Shown one piece after another: positions 41,090-50,897 of a stretch of 64,000 nucleotides of DNA. This DNA is from Bacteroidia bacterium. GTDB lineage: Bacteria > Bacteroidota > Bacteroidia > Cytophagales > JAAEPT01. Location: the NCBI GenBank assembly GCA_030431525.1, contig JAUIJC010000011.1:47757-111756 (forward strand), in the 5' to 3' direction. Within the stretch, counting starts at the first letter, position 1. Each line of letters opens with the position of its first letter. The notes under the pieces were generated by a model. That model searched no databases. It was not told the DNA's origin and saw only the letters and a list, made by a program, of their open reading frames with translations. The translations under genes and the position numbers were made by a program.

Positions 41090-43687
41090 ATGAATTTCGA
41101 GCAATATACCATCAAATCGCAGCAGGCCATCCAGCGCGCTACGCAGATAGCCGCACAGCATGGTCAACAAATTATTGACACAGGCCACCTGTTGAAGGCC
41201 TTGATTGAGACCGACGACAGTGTGTTCTCCTTTGTGTCTAAAAAACTGTCCGTTAACCAACAAAATCTGGTGGCGGCATTGGACGGCATCATCGCCAAAT
41301 ATCCAAAGCAGAGTGGGGGCTCGCCGAACTTGTCCAATGATGCGGCTTCGGCTTTGAATAAGGCAGTCACCTACTTGAAGGAGTTTGGTGACGAGTTTGT
41401 CGCCTTGGAGCACATCTTACTGTCCTTGTTGGAAGGAAGGGACAATGTCGCCCAACTTCTCAAGGATGCGGGTTTCCAAAAGAAGTTGTTGATTGAGGCC
41501 ATCAAGGAATTGCGTGGTGGCCATAAGGTGACGGACCAAAATGCCGAGGCCAAGTATCGTTCCTTGGAGAAATACGCCATCAACCTGAACGACCGTGCCA
41601 AGGAAGGTAAGATTGACCCCGTGATTGGTCGTGACGAGGAAATCCGTCGGGTATTGCAAATCCTTTCACGTCGGACCAAGAACAACCCAGTGTTATTGGG
41701 TGAGCCGGGTGTGGGTAAGACCGCTATTGTGGAAGGCATGGCCCAGCGGATTGTGGACGGTGACGTTCCCGAAAACCTCAAGGACAAGGTGGTTGTCTCC
41801 TTGGACATGGGCTTGTTGATTGCCGGTGCCAAGTACAAGGGTGAGTTTGAGGAGCGTCTGAAGGCGGTCATCAAGGAGGTGACTGATTCCAACGGCCAAA
41901 TCATTCTTTTCATCGATGAGATGCACACCTTGATTGGTGCAGGTGGCGGAGGTGATAGCGCCATGGATGCGGCCAACTTGCTGAAGCCGGCTTTGGCTCG
42001 TGGTGAGTTGCATGCCATCGGTGCGACCACCTTGGATGAGTATCAAAAATACATCGAGAAGGACAAGGCATTGGAGCGTCGTTTCCAGTCGGTGACCGTC
42101 GATGAGCCAAGCGTGGAGGACGCCATCTCTATTCTTCGAGGGATTAAGGAGAAATATGAACTTCACCACGGTGTACGGATTTTGGACGATGCTGTGATTG
42201 CTGCAGTCGAATTGTCCAGCCGTTATATCGCTGACCGTTTCTTACCGGACAAGGCGATTGACTTGATGGATGAGGCGGCCTCAAAGCTTCGGATTGAGAT
42301 TGACTCCATGCCGGAGGAATTGGACGAGGTGAACCGCAAAATCATGCAGTTGGAAATTGAGCGGGAGGCGATTCGTCGTGAGAAGGATGTAGAGAAGGAG
42401 GAAATGCTCAACCGTGAGATTGCCGAATTGTCCGAGGAGCGCAATAGCCTAAAAGCCCAATGGGAAGGTGAAAAATCCGTCATTGAGGGCATCAAGACCG
42501 AGAAGGGAAACATTGAGCAATTAAAATTGGAAGCTGAGCAGGCGGAGCGTTCTGGCGATTACGGCCGAGTAGCAGAGATCCGTTACGGTAAAATCCAAGA
42601 AGCCGAAGCCAAACTCAAGGAACTCCAAGAAGAGGTGAAAGCCCAACAGACGGATGGCAACCGAATGTTGAAAGAGGAGGTAAACGCCGATGATATCGGC
42701 GAGGTTGTGGCCAAATGGACGGGCGTTCCTGTGAAGCGAATGCTCCAATCCGAGGCTGAAAAACTCCTTCACTTGGAGGATGAGTTGCACCAACGTGTGG
42801 CTGGTCAAAACGAGGCCATTGTCGCCATTTCCGATGCGGTGCGCCGTAGTCGTGCAGGGCTTCAAGACCCGAAACGTCCGATTGGATCGTTCATCTTCTT
42901 GGGTACCACCGGTGTGGGTAAGACGGAGTTGGCCAAGGCCTTGGCGGATTATCTCTTCAATGATGAGAACGCTATGGTTCGGATTGATATGTCGGAGTAC
43001 CAAGAGCGCCATGCGGTGAGCCGTTTGGTGGGAGCGCCTCCGGGATATGTTGGTTACGATGAAGGTGGTCAGTTGACCGAGGCGGTGCGCCGTAAGCCTT
43101 ATTCCGTCATCCTCTTGGATGAGATTGAGAAGGCGCACCCTGATGTGTTCAACATCTTGTTGCAAGTTTTGGATGATGGTCGATTGACGGACAACAAAGG
43201 CCGAATCGCCAACTTCAAGAACACGATTGTCATCATGACCTCGAACATTGGGGCGCATATCATTCAGGAGAATTTCGATTTGATGAATGATGCCAACCGC
43301 GAGGAGGTGATGGAAAAAACCAAGAACGAGGTGTTTGACCAGTTGAAGAAAACCGTTCGTCCTGAGTTCTTGAACCGTATCGACGAGACCATCATGTTCG
43401 AGCCATTGTCACGGAAAAACATCCGCAAGATTGTGGATATCCAGCTCAAAGGCATTCAGGACTTGCTGGCACAAAGTCACATCACCTTGGATGTTACCGA
43501 CGAGGTCAAAGACAAGTTGGGCGAGTTGGGCTACGATCCACACTTCGGGGCCCGTCCGTTGAAGCGTGTGCTCCAAAAGAATTTCTTGAACATCTTGTCC
43601 AAGGATATTCTTTCGGGAGCCGTGAAAAAGGACAGTGTAATTTTGGCGGAGATGAATGGCCAAGGCATTCACTTTGTGAATGTGTAG
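41090..43687 (+). CDS. clpB: ATP-dependent disaggregase ClpB
   Basis: Hsp100 chaperone that extracts proteins from aggregates with DnaK; 865 aa from the ATG at 41090. An in-frame GTG 36 bp upstream lies in the repeat and is unlikely. Features: N-terminal Clp repeat domain (1-145), first AAA module with Walker A GEPGVGKT (204-211) and [16 protein letters not shown], the coiled-coil middle domain (about 400-530, [20 protein letters not shown]), second AAA module with GTTGVGKT (~605) and [16 protein letters not shown], and a C-terminal D2-small domain ([15 protein letters not shown]). No sigma-32 or CIRCE element is recognisable upstream. Confidence 0.98.
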   Translation: MNFEQYTIKSQQAIQRATQIAAQHGQQIIDTGHLLKALIETDDSVFSFVSKKLSVNQQNLVAALDGIIAKYPKQSGGSPNLSNDAASALNKAVTYLKEFGDEFVALEHILLSLLEGRDNVAQLLKDAGFQKKLLIEAIKELRGGHKVTDQNAEAKYRSLEKYAINLNDRAKEGKIDPVIGRDEEIRRVLQILSRRTKNNPVLLGEPGVGKTAIVEGMAQRIVDGDVPENLKDKVVVSLDMGLLIAGAKYKGEFEERLKAVIKEVTDSNGQIILFIDEMHTLIGAGGGGDSAMDAANLLKPALARGELHAIGATTLDEYQKYIEKDKALERRFQSVTVDEPSVEDAISILRGIKEKYELHHGVRILDDAVIAAVELSSRYIADRFLPDKAIDLMDEAASKLRIEIDSMPEELDEVNRKIMQLEIEREAIRREKDVEKEEMLNREIAELSEERNSLKAQWEGEKSVIEGIKTEKGNIEQLKLEAEQAERSGDYGRVAEIRYGKIQEAEAKLKELQEEVKAQQTDGNRMLKEEVNADDIGEVVAKWTGVPVKRMLQSEAEKLLHLEDELHQRVAGQNEAIVAISDAVRRSRAGLQDPKRPIGSFIFLGTTGVGKTELAKALADYLFNDENAMVRIDMSEYQERHAVSRLVGAPPGYVGYDEGGQLTEAVRRKPYSVILLDEIEKAHPDVFNILLQVLDDGRLTDNKGRIANFKNTIVIMTSNIGAHIIQENFDLMNDANREEVMEKTKNEVFDQLKKTVRPEFLNRIDETIMFEPLSRKNIRKIVDIQLKGIQDLLAQSHITLDVTDEVKDKLGELGYDPHFGARPLKRVLQKNFLNILSKDILSGAVKKDSVILAEMNGQGIHFVNV

Positions 43688-43707
43688 TCAATACTGAATC
43701 TTATTTC

Positions 43708-43747
43708 AAAGCCGACAAGTAAAATAAAGTAGCTTGTCGGCTTTTTT
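43708..43747 (+). terminator. Rho-independent terminator of clpB
   Basis: AAAGCCGACAAG (43708-43719) pairs with CTTGTCGGCTTT (43733-43744), followed by a run of T residues. Confidence 0.9.
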
Positions 43748-43763
43748 GCGTTAAATCAGAATA

Positions 43764-45509
43764 ATGGAACATCTTTTTAAAACCTCACTTGATCTTGCTG
43801 AATTCTTATCAGGATTGGAAGAATATCAGATCAGGAACGTTGTTGATTCAGCAGTTTTTGATCGTGGTGAGGGTTATTTTGAGGATGGGCTTGTCCATAA
43901 TCTATTCTTAGTGCAATCAGACCTTTTGGAGGCTCAGGTGCGTGGTTCTGCTAAATATCGAGTACGTCTCATCAAGCAGAATGGCAGTGTGTTAGGAGAT
44001 TGTAATTGTCCTTATGGCCATGAATACGGCGGACCATGCAAACATATTGTAGCAGTTCTGTTGGAAGCCATGGAGCAGGGTGGCTGGAGTTCAGATAAAA
44101 AGCTCCCTCTTGACCAAGTTCAGGATGATTGGTTGGACAATGTGCCAATAAAGGATTTGAGGGATTTTATTAGGAAGCGGATGCACTCGGATGTGGACTT
44201 GCGTTATTCGTTGGAATCTCAATTTAAACCAGCTTCCACGGAAGAACTTGTGGAGAGGTATATGGATCAATTCCTCCACAATTATGAAGAGGCTTCGAAT
44301 CGCTATGATTATATCGACTATGAGGGGTCTTATGAGTTGTCCGATAAGCTGTCTGTTCTATTTAATGACTTGGCTGTAGATTTTGAACAAGGCAATAGGG
44401 AAGGGGCTATTGAGGCAAGTTTTAAGTTGTTCTCTGAGCCATTGGATGAGGCGCTGGGTGCCTGTGATGATTCTGGAGGCTGGATAGGGGATGCAATTTC
44501 GGATGGAATAGAAAATTTTCGTCGGTGGCTGGGAGAAGCTCCTAAAGACAAGGCTTTAGCTGAACAGTTGTGGCGAGTGCTTAAGGAGCTTTTCAAGCGG
44601 GATGTCTTATCAGATCTTGATCCAGAATGGTTAGGGATGTTGGAGACATTGGCAGAAATAAAGAATGACCCTAATTCAATTTTAAGTTTGGTTGACGAGG
44701 AAATACGTCAATTGGAACAGGCTGAAAAATATGGATGGCGAAGGGAGAGTTTGATTTTGGTTAAGGCTAAAAAATTAAAGGTTCTTGGACGTGATAAGGA
44801 ACGGGAAGAGTGGCTAAGAGCTCATTTATCTATAGACAGCGTTAGAGAGCTGGTTGTGGATGAATTGATCGCTAAAGAGAGGTGGGATGAGGCTTTGCGA
44901 ATGGTAGAGAATGCGGTTCCTTTGGATGAACAAGAGCATTTCGGATGGAGCAGGGTGTGGCAGTCTAAGAAATTGGAGATTCTTGAGCGGAGTGGGGATG
45001 AATCATTGGTGGCGACTCATCTACAACGATTGATCGTTAAAGGTATAGATGCTTGGAAGAATTATTTGAAGTTGAAGAATATGAAGGGAGGTTGTCAGGA
45101 ATGGTCTGATTTGGTTGATGGCTTGGTTAGGAAGTTGAGAGAAAAGTCAAGGGATAAGAGGATTGTATTGGAAATTTTTAAGGAGGAGAGGCGCTTTAAT
45201 GATTTGCTTGACTCATTAAAAGGAGCGCATTATCGAGCAATCCATAATTATATCCATGAGTTGATGCAAGTTGACGCTTCCTTCGTTGCCGAAAGGGCAG
45301 TTTCTTTTTTTAGGGAGCGGGTATATCATACGGCTCCACGTTCCGAATATCAGCGCTTAGCAAATGAATTAAAGGAATTGGCAGATAGGGGAGCCAAGGA
45401 CATAGCACTTGGGATAATTGCCGAGTTTCAAGACAAATATCCCAAGCGTCCAGCAATGTTGGAGGAATTGGAAAACGTGAGGCAAGTTTTGACAAGAACA
45501 AAAAGATGA
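43764..45509 (+). CDS. SWIM zinc-finger protein
   Basis: Protein of 581 aa. The N-terminal ~100 residues carry a SWIM finger with CxC...CxH ligands Cys80, Cys82, Cys92 and His94 (DCNCPYGHEYGGPCKHIVAV). The rest is predicted mostly helical and TPR-like (AEQLWRVLKELFKRDVLSDL, DEALRMVENAVPLDEQEHFG), with no enzymatic motif. SWIM fingers bind DNA or protein and often occur in SNF2 helicases and transposon-related proteins; no helicase domain is attached here. Codons are less biased than in clpB. The stop overlaps the start of the next gene (ATGA), so the two proteins are probably made together. Confidence 0.85.
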   Translation: MEHLFKTSLDLAEFLSGLEEYQIRNVVDSAVFDRGEGYFEDGLVHNLFLVQSDLLEAQVRGSAKYRVRLIKQNGSVLGDCNCPYGHEYGGPCKHIVAVLLEAMEQGGWSSDKKLPLDQVQDDWLDNVPIKDLRDFIRKRMHSDVDLRYSLESQFKPASTEELVERYMDQFLHNYEEASNRYDYIDYEGSYELSDKLSVLFNDLAVDFEQGNREGAIEASFKLFSEPLDEALGACDDSGGWIGDAISDGIENFRRWLGEAPKDKALAEQLWRVLKELFKRDVLSDLDPEWLGMLETLAEIKNDPNSILSLVDEEIRQLEQAEKYGWRRESLILVKAKKLKVLGRDKEREEWLRAHLSIDSVRELVVDELIAKERWDEALRMVENAVPLDEQEHFGWSRVWQSKKLEILERSGDESLVATHLQRLIVKGIDAWKNYLKLKNMKGGCQEWSDLVDGLVRKLREKSRDKRIVLEIFKEERRFNDLLDSLKGAHYRAIHNYIHELMQVDASFVAERAVSFFRERVYHTAPRSEYQRLANELKELADRGAKDIALGIIAEFQDKYPKRPAMLEELENVRQVLTRTKR

Positions 45510-46753
45510 ATCGTCAGGATATAATTCAAAGCATTGAGCGAGCTCCAATCTTGAAGGATATGGAGTATTTCTTGGGGAAGTTAGGGGAGAGCATTCCTTT
45601 GACGGAGAATGAGAATTTCAAGATGCCATTTATCATGGACTTGAATATAGGGTTGACTTGGTCGAAACCTGATTCCAAAAGGATTTTGCAACACCAACAT
45701 CCAGAGGTTGTTCTCCTTTTCCATTTAGTGCGCAATGCGGGTTTGTATCAGGTGGAAGGCAGGGGAAAGCAAAAGGCTTTTGTCCCTGTAAAGGAGGAAG
45801 TGGATTATTTCCAGTCCTTGAATAAGGTCGAGCAGTACTTCTACTTGATAGAGGTGTATTGGCGTGAATGTGACTTTGAGGATATGGATGATGGGATGCG
45901 GGATCCATTGGTTCAAGTCATGGAGTATCTTCTCATTCAATATTTGGTAAGAGAAGAGGAGACTCCAGAAAGAATGAACCATGCACATTGGAATGATTAC
46001 AACCTAAAAGTGTTGAAAGTGCATGGTTTGGCGTTCTGTGTTTTTGGGTGGTTGGAGGACTTTGATCCAAAGCTGTTTTGGGATACTGATTTGCGTCCAA
46101 AAATTGAGGTTAATTTAACGGCTTTGGGAGAAGCTTTTGTTGAGCCTTTAGTTCTGAAACGAAATCCTGTCCTTTGGAATCGTCAAGAAATGCGGGAAAC
46201 TTTTTTTGAAGAAATACCTTTCTTTGCCGAATTGAAAAAAGCTCTTGTACTTCCAAAGGAGAATGAGGCTTACATCGACGCATTTAGGGAGGTGGTTGGT
46301 GAGGACATCCTTCAACGAGGGTTTGTTCACAAAGTGAAGGAGGTGGTTGCCAACACAAAAGGTAGTTTTGATTTTAGGGTCAAGCTGGGCAAGGGGCTTT
46401 GGAGGGATATTCGTCTCTCAAAAAAAGCTACACTCCATGATTTGGCCTGTGTTATAATCGATGCCTATGAATTTGATTTTGACCATCTCTACGCCTTCTA
46501 TATGGATAATAAATGGTGGTCACGCAAAAAGGTGTATAATTTGGATGAGTATCCTTTTGCTGAAGACGCTGTTTTAGGGGAGTTGGAGCTTTATAAGGGG
46601 AGCAAGTTTAAATTTTTGTTTGATTTCGGTCATGAATGGCGCTTTGAAGTAGCTGTTATTGGTGAGCCATCTAAGGAAGAGAAAAATCGAACTTATTCGT
46701 TGTTAGCTTCTGTAGGTAAGGCTCCAGAGCAGTATGGAAATGAAGGTTGGTGA
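45506..46753 (+). CDS. Protein with C-terminal pRiA4b ORF-3-like domain
   Basis: Protein of 415 aa. Residues ~285-415 look like the pRiA4b ORF-3 fold: FDFRVKLGKGLWRDIRLSKK, then ATLHDLACVIIDAYEFDFDH and FKFLFDFGHEWRFEVAVIGE, which parallels YTYDLGDNWVHEIRVE in the 38686 protein. The first ~280 residues are an unrecognised, acidic, mostly helical domain. No signal or membrane segment. Its start overlaps the stop of the SWIM-finger gene by 4 bp, so it is translationally coupled to it. The function is unknown; the pairing suggests a joint complex. Confidence 0.75.
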   Translation: MNRQDIIQSIERAPILKDMEYFLGKLGESIPLTENENFKMPFIMDLNIGLTWSKPDSKRILQHQHPEVVLLFHLVRNAGLYQVEGRGKQKAFVPVKEEVDYFQSLNKVEQYFYLIEVYWRECDFEDMDDGMRDPLVQVMEYLLIQYLVREEETPERMNHAHWNDYNLKVLKVHGLAFCVFGWLEDFDPKLFWDTDLRPKIEVNLTALGEAFVEPLVLKRNPVLWNRQEMRETFFEEIPFFAELKKALVLPKENEAYIDAFREVVGEDILQRGFVHKVKEVVANTKGSFDFRVKLGKGLWRDIRLSKKATLHDLACVIIDAYEFDFDHLYAFYMDNKWWSRKKVYNLDEYPFAEDAVLGELELYKGSKFKFLFDFGHEWRFEVAVIGEPSKEEKNRTYSLLASVGKAPEQYGNEGW

Positions 46754-46765
46754 TTAGATGTCACT

Positions 46766-46801
46766 AAAAAAGGGCTTTCCAGCAATGGAAAGCCCTTTTT
46801 T
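46766..46801. terminator. Bidirectional terminator
   Basis: AAAAAAGGGCTTTCC (46766-46780) and GGAAAGCCCTTTTTT (46787-46801) form a 15-bp stem with A and T runs, serving both the SWIM/pRiA4b pair and the converging lipoprotein gene. Confidence 0.95.
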
Positions 46802-46820
46802 GATGATGATTCATTGAGGA

Positions 46821-47348
46821 TTAAATCCCGAGAATTTTAGCATTCACCGTGAATACAGAATAAACCTCCAATTCATAGTCTTGGGTGATGGTTTCGTCGG
46901 TGGTGCTTTCCACACGAAGTTTGAAACTATCGGCTTTGACGTATTGTTGGATATCCACTTTTGAAGTTGTCATTTGAACGGTGGTGGCATCGTTTGAGAT
47001 ATCCTCAGCTGAGGCAATTGCCTGCTCTTCCAACCCTTCTGCTTCAATGTAAATGGTCAAAGATTTTAGGAAGCTGAAGTCCTCACCACTTGGCGATTTG
47101 ATGCTCAAGACCATGTCTTTGAGGTAAACCTCCTCAATCAAATCTTTGTTGGTGTTGTTGTTCTCAAACTTGGATTCAGAATTGGTTTTAATGTCTGGGG
47201 TAGGAACTGAAAAACCAGAGCTGATGCCAATGGATGACGGAATGGTCACCGAGGAAGTATAATCAATATCGAAAGTGGTGAGCTTGTCCAAGGTTTCGCA
47301 GGAGCCCAGCACTAAAATGAGGAGCGGAAGTAGCCAGAGTTTTTTCAT
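46821..47348 (-). CDS. Lipoprotein of unknown function
   Basis: Protein of 175 aa from the ATG at 47348 (MKKLWLLPLLILVLGSC), with a lipoprotein signal and Cys17 as the acylation site. An upstream in-frame extension exists but would bury the signal. The mature part is beta-rich with many Ser/Thr/Asp (VTIPSSIGISSGFSVPTPDI, TKVDIQQYVKADSFKLRVES). I do not recognise a named family; similar small envelope lipoproteins are common in the phylum. It converges on the SWIM/pRiA4b unit across a shared terminator and is divergent from the sugar cluster. Confidence 0.75.
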   Translation of the reverse strand: MKKLWLLPLLILVLGSCETLDKLTTFDIDYTSSVTIPSSIGISSGFSVPTPDIKTNSESKFENNNTNKDLIEEVYLKDMVLSIKSPSGEDFSFLKSLTIYIEAEGLEEQAIASAEDISNDATTVQMTTSKVDIQQYVKADSFKLRVESTTDETITQDYELEVYSVFTVNAKILGI

Positions 47349-47537
47349 ATCATTTATTATGATTGGGTGTGGAAAACACCGATTTGAATTGTTTTGGTTC
47401 CGATGCACGGCAGAAACAGTACCAATTTAGTTTATTTTTTGGGACAGGAGCGCAGTGGTTAGGATAAAGCTAAAAGGCTTACCTTTAAGTTTTACCATAG
47501 GGTTGGAAGGATTGTGGGTGTTATTTTTTGAAACATT

Positions 47538-48530
47538 ATGTGGAAAAAAACATTTTTGGTTACTGGTGGAGCGGGGTTTATAGGCTCGCATTTATGTGAT
47601 TTTTTGCTGTCTCAACAATGTCTGGTGATTTGTGTGGATAACTTTTGCGATTTCTATTCCCCGAAAATCAAAGAAGAAAATATCAGGGAAAGTAAAAGCC
47701 ATCCGAACTTCAGTCTCCATCGTGTGGATATCCGTGATAAGGATGCTCTAAATACGCTTTTTGTTGAAAACCAGATTGACCTCGTTATTCACTTGGCGGG
47801 AATGGCTGGGGTGCGCGCCAGTATCGAAAAACCATTGCTTTATGAGGAGGTGAATGTAAGAGGCACCTTGACTTTGTTGGAATGCATGAGGGAGCATGCC
47901 GTCCAGAAGTTAGTTTTTGCCTCATCATCCTCGGTTTACGGGAGCAATAAGGGTGTTCCTTTTAGGGAAACGGACAATGTTGACCATGCCATTTCGCCCT
48001 ATGCTTCCAGCAAAAAAGCCAGCGAGGTTCAATGCCATGTTTACCACCATTTGTTCGGAATTGATGTGGCTTTGCTACGGTTCTTTACCGTGTTTGGTCC
48101 ACGCCAGCGTCCTGATTTGGCCATTCATAAATTCACCAAAGGAATTTTGGAAGGAGAGCCCATCCAGATTTTCGGAGATGGAAGTTCGGAGCGGGATTAC
48201 ACCTATGTGGATGATGTGGTGGAAGGCATTTGGCGGTCAATCAATTTTGTCTTGGAAAACGAGCAAGTGTATGAGGTCTTCAATATTGGGAACAGCCAAA
48301 CAGTTTCCTTAAAAAAGATGGTGGCCACGCTTGAGGGTTTGTTGAAGAGAGAGGCTAATATTCAACACCTACCCATGCAAGCGGGAGATATGGTTCGGAC
48401 GTTTGCGGATATTTCCAAGGCTAAGGAAATGTTGGGCTATCATCCGCAAACCAGTTTTGAGGACGGTATTCGTGAGTTTTTGATGTGGTATCAGGAGGTG
48501 GCCCAAGGCGGGATTCTCCAAAGTCGATGA
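47538..48530 (+). CDS. NAD-dependent sugar-nucleotide epimerase (UDP-glucuronate 4-epimerase type)
   Basis: Extended SDR of 330 aa. The Rossmann motif TGGAGFIGSHLCDFLL (residues 8-23), VIHLAGMAGVRASIEKP, the SSSSVYG active-site serine and YASSKKASE (Tyr-x-x-x-Lys, ~residue 155) are present. The segments RFFTVFGPRQRPDLAIHKFT and GSSERDYTYVDDVVEG are typical of UDP-glucuronate 4-epimerases, although UDP-glucose-type substrates are possible. It is the first gene of an overlapping four-gene unit (4-bp ATGA overlap with the next). UDP-GlcA would be supplied by the dehydrogenase at 51606. Confidence 0.85.
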   Translation: MWKKTFLVTGGAGFIGSHLCDFLLSQQCLVICVDNFCDFYSPKIKEENIRESKSHPNFSLHRVDIRDKDALNTLFVENQIDLVIHLAGMAGVRASIEKPLLYEEVNVRGTLTLLECMREHAVQKLVFASSSSVYGSNKGVPFRETDNVDHAISPYASSKKASEVQCHVYHHLFGIDVALLRFFTVFGPRQRPDLAIHKFTKGILEGEPIQIFGDGSSERDYTYVDDVVEGIWRSINFVLENEQVYEVFNIGNSQTVSLKKMVATLEGLLKREANIQHLPMQAGDMVRTFADISKAKEMLGYHPQTSFEDGIREFLMWYQEVAQGGILQSR

Positions 48531-50161
48531 AATCCCAAACGCTATATTGGCTCTTCCCTTTTTTACTTTTCTCCATGCTTTGGGGCTTGGGAGATTGGGG
48601 GGTGACCGAAACCAGCGAGGCGCGCTATGCGGAGATTGGGCGGGAGGTGATTACCACTGGCGAGTGGCTCAAACCTAATCTTTTGGGGATTTACCACTTC
48701 GACAAACCGCCGATGACCTATTGGATAACGGCAGTGGGGATTAAGCTTTTTGGGGCCAATGCTTTTGCGGTGCGGTTCTTTCCCCAATTGTTCTATTTGC
48801 TCCAAATTTGGTTTGTTTTTCAGATTGCACTGAAGCTGTTTTCCAGTGAGAAAAAGGCCATTTATTCGGCTTTTATTTATGCGGGATTGCCCTTGGTGGT
48901 GCTTTCCGCAAGGGTGCTCACCACGGATATTTTCTTGAATACCTTTGAGTTGCTGGCCATTCTCTGCTTGGTCAGTTACTTCAAGAAAGGCAGGCGATTG
49001 GTGTGGCTGTATGGCTTTTTTGTGGCTCTGGGATTGGCATTGTTCACCAAGGGGCCAGTCGGGATGCTGATTCCTTTGTCGCTGATTTATCCCGTAAGGA
49101 AAATCCTTGGAGTAGAGGACAGAGCAAATGGATTTCACGTCAGTTTTGGCCTTTTGGTAATGGCGCTTGTTGGCGGTTGGTGGTTCGTCTATTTGATGAT
49201 GACTAATCAAGCCTTTTATGATTTCTTCATCGGGGAACAGTTGGTTGACCGTGTCGCCAATGCCGAGAAATTGAGGCGGAGCAAACCCCTTTGGTATTAC
49301 CTGAAAAATCTGCCTTTGGCCTGTCTTCCCTTCATTTTCCTCGTTCCATTGGCCATGTTTAAAGGCTTTAGGGAAAAAGCCAAAGAATTGAATTTGGTTG
49401 GTCTTTTTTGGGTGATTATCCCGCTGTTTCTCTTTTCCCTTTCAAGCTCAAAGTTGGTGCTTTATGTGCTCCCGCTGACGGGCGGAATCGCTTTGTGTGG
49501 TGGATGGCTTTTGGATGAAGCCACTTCTGGAATACTGAAATGGGTCTTCGCGGTGTTTGTCGCTATCTATCTATTGCTCTTCATTGGTTTAGCTGGATTA
49601 TTCGCAGGGCAGGTTCCGAATTTCAGTTTTTCACCCTCCAACGCGACTTTAGTATTCTTGAGTTTGGGAGTGTTTATGGTCCTGGGCATCGCTTTGATTC
49701 GTCAAGATGTTGCACTAAAAATTGCTCTGCTGTCTTTGGTATTTCCACTTATTGCCGTGCCCATTTCGACGGACCTGATGAGCCAGTTGGATTTGCGATT
49801 GAATAGCACACGAAGCTTAACGGATTTCCTAAAGCAAAAGGGATTGGCCAACCAAAATGTGATTGTGTGGAACCGCAGGGTGCCATCGCTTTCATTTAAT
49901 CTGGAGCGGGAGATTTACAGTGTGAAATACAAGGACCATTTGTTGGCAAAAAGGCATACTGAATTTCAGGCTGACGACAGTTGGAAAATGCATATGATTG
50001 ATGCCCAAAGCGATTTGGAACTTGGCTATCTGTGTGAATTACTGGAATCTCCTTCGGTTTTTATCGCAAAGGATTCCCTGCCTGAATCTCATGATTGGAT
50101 TCTGACTGCGTATAACCAGAAAAAGGAGTTTGGTGAATGGGTTATCTACTTCAAAAAGTAG
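48527..50161 (+). CDS. GT39-family glycosyltransferase (ArnT/PMT-like)
   Basis: Integral membrane transferase of 544 aa from the ATG at 48527. It has many hydrophobic helices. The first periplasmic loop DWGVTETSEARYAEIGREVI contains the conserved acidic pair of ArnT-type enzymes, followed by HFDKPPMTYW. The C-terminal ~100 residues form a soluble domain. Such enzymes take a sugar from undecaprenyl phosphate on the periplasmic face and transfer it to lipid A, protein or another acceptor. Coupled to the epimerase by a 4-bp overlap and followed 7 bp later by the GT2 gene, which would make the lipid-linked donor. Confidence 0.88.
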   Translation: MKSQTLYWLFPFLLFSMLWGLGDWGVTETSEARYAEIGREVITTGEWLKPNLLGIYHFDKPPMTYWITAVGIKLFGANAFAVRFFPQLFYLLQIWFVFQIALKLFSSEKKAIYSAFIYAGLPLVVLSARVLTTDIFLNTFELLAILCLVSYFKKGRRLVWLYGFFVALGLALFTKGPVGMLIPLSLIYPVRKILGVEDRANGFHVSFGLLVMALVGGWWFVYLMMTNQAFYDFFIGEQLVDRVANAEKLRRSKPLWYYLKNLPLACLPFIFLVPLAMFKGFREKAKELNLVGLFWVIIPLFLFSLSSSKLVLYVLPLTGGIALCGGWLLDEATSGILKWVFAVFVAIYLLLFIGLAGLFAGQVPNFSFSPSNATLVFLSLGVFMVLGIALIRQDVALKIALLSLVFPLIAVPISTDLMSQLDLRLNSTRSLTDFLKQKGLANQNVIVWNRRVPSLSFNLEREIYSVKYKDHLLAKRHTEFQADDSWKMHMIDAQSDLELGYLCELLESPSVFIAKDSLPESHDWILTAYNQKKEFGEWVIYFKK

Positions 50162-50168
50162 TTGTCTT

Positions 50169-50897
50169 ATGAATGCGACCAAGCAATACGATTTGACCAT
50201 AATTGTTCCCGTTTATAACGAGGAGGACAATATTTATAGCTTGGAAAAAGCCCTTGGTGAGTATCTGCCGAAGGCTAAGGTTTCCTCGGCCATTTTGTTT
50301 GTCAACGATGGCTCCAAGGATGCCAGTCTGAATAGGATTGTCGAAATATGTGGGCGAAATGAGCACTTCTTTTTTGTGAATTTGGCGCAAAATCGAGGGT
50401 TGAGTGGCGCCATCAAGGCGGGGATTGATACCATTCAATCGCAGTACACGGGCTACATTGACGCTGATTTGCAGACCGCTCCCGAGGATTTCAATCTGCT
50501 GTTGGAGCATATCGATGAGCATGAAATGGTGACGGGGATTCGGGTTGGGCGCAAAGACAGTTTTGTGAAAAACATGTCGTCGAAGATTGCCAACGGATTC
50601 CGTCGTTCCATGACCCATGACGGGATGCTGGATACGGGTTGTCCATTGAAAATCATTCGTTCCGATTATGCCAAGAAGGTCCCGTTTTTCATGGGAATGC
50701 ACCGCTTTCTGCCTGCCTTGGTGCAAATGCTGGAGGGTAAGGTGAAGCAGGTGCCTGTGCGTCATTTTCCACGAGTGGCTGGTCAGAGCAAGTTCCATGT
50801 GTTCAACCGTTTGGTGGGCCCCTTGATGGACTGTTTTGCCTATCGATGGATGCGCAAGCGCTATATCAATTACCGCATTGACCAAACCAATGTTTGA
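50169..50897 (+). CDS. GT2 polyprenyl-phosphate glycosyltransferase (DPM1/ArnC-like)
   Basis: GT-A fold transferase of 242 aa from the ATG at 50169. Motifs: LTIIVPVYNEEDNIYSLEKA, ILFVNDGSKDASLNRI, NRGLSGAIKAGIDTI, the DxD-type YIDADLQTAPEDF, and the C-terminal PVRHFPRVAGQSKFHVFNRL. It lacks the two C-terminal membrane helices of ArnC/GtrB, resembling the short DPM1 form. It would load a sugar from a nucleotide donor onto undecaprenyl phosphate at the cytoplasmic face. Its last 8 bp overlap the start of the LAB_N gene. Confidence 0.9.
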   Translation: MNATKQYDLTIIVPVYNEEDNIYSLEKALGEYLPKAKVSSAILFVNDGSKDASLNRIVEICGRNEHFFFVNLAQNRGLSGAIKAGIDTIQSQYTGYIDADLQTAPEDFNLLLEHIDEHEMVTGIRVGRKDSFVKNMSSKIANGFRRSMTHDGMLDTGCPLKIIRSDYAKKVPFFMGMHRFLPALVQMLEGKVKQVPVRHFPRVAGQSKFHVFNRLVGPLMDCFAYRWMRKRYINYRIDQTNV

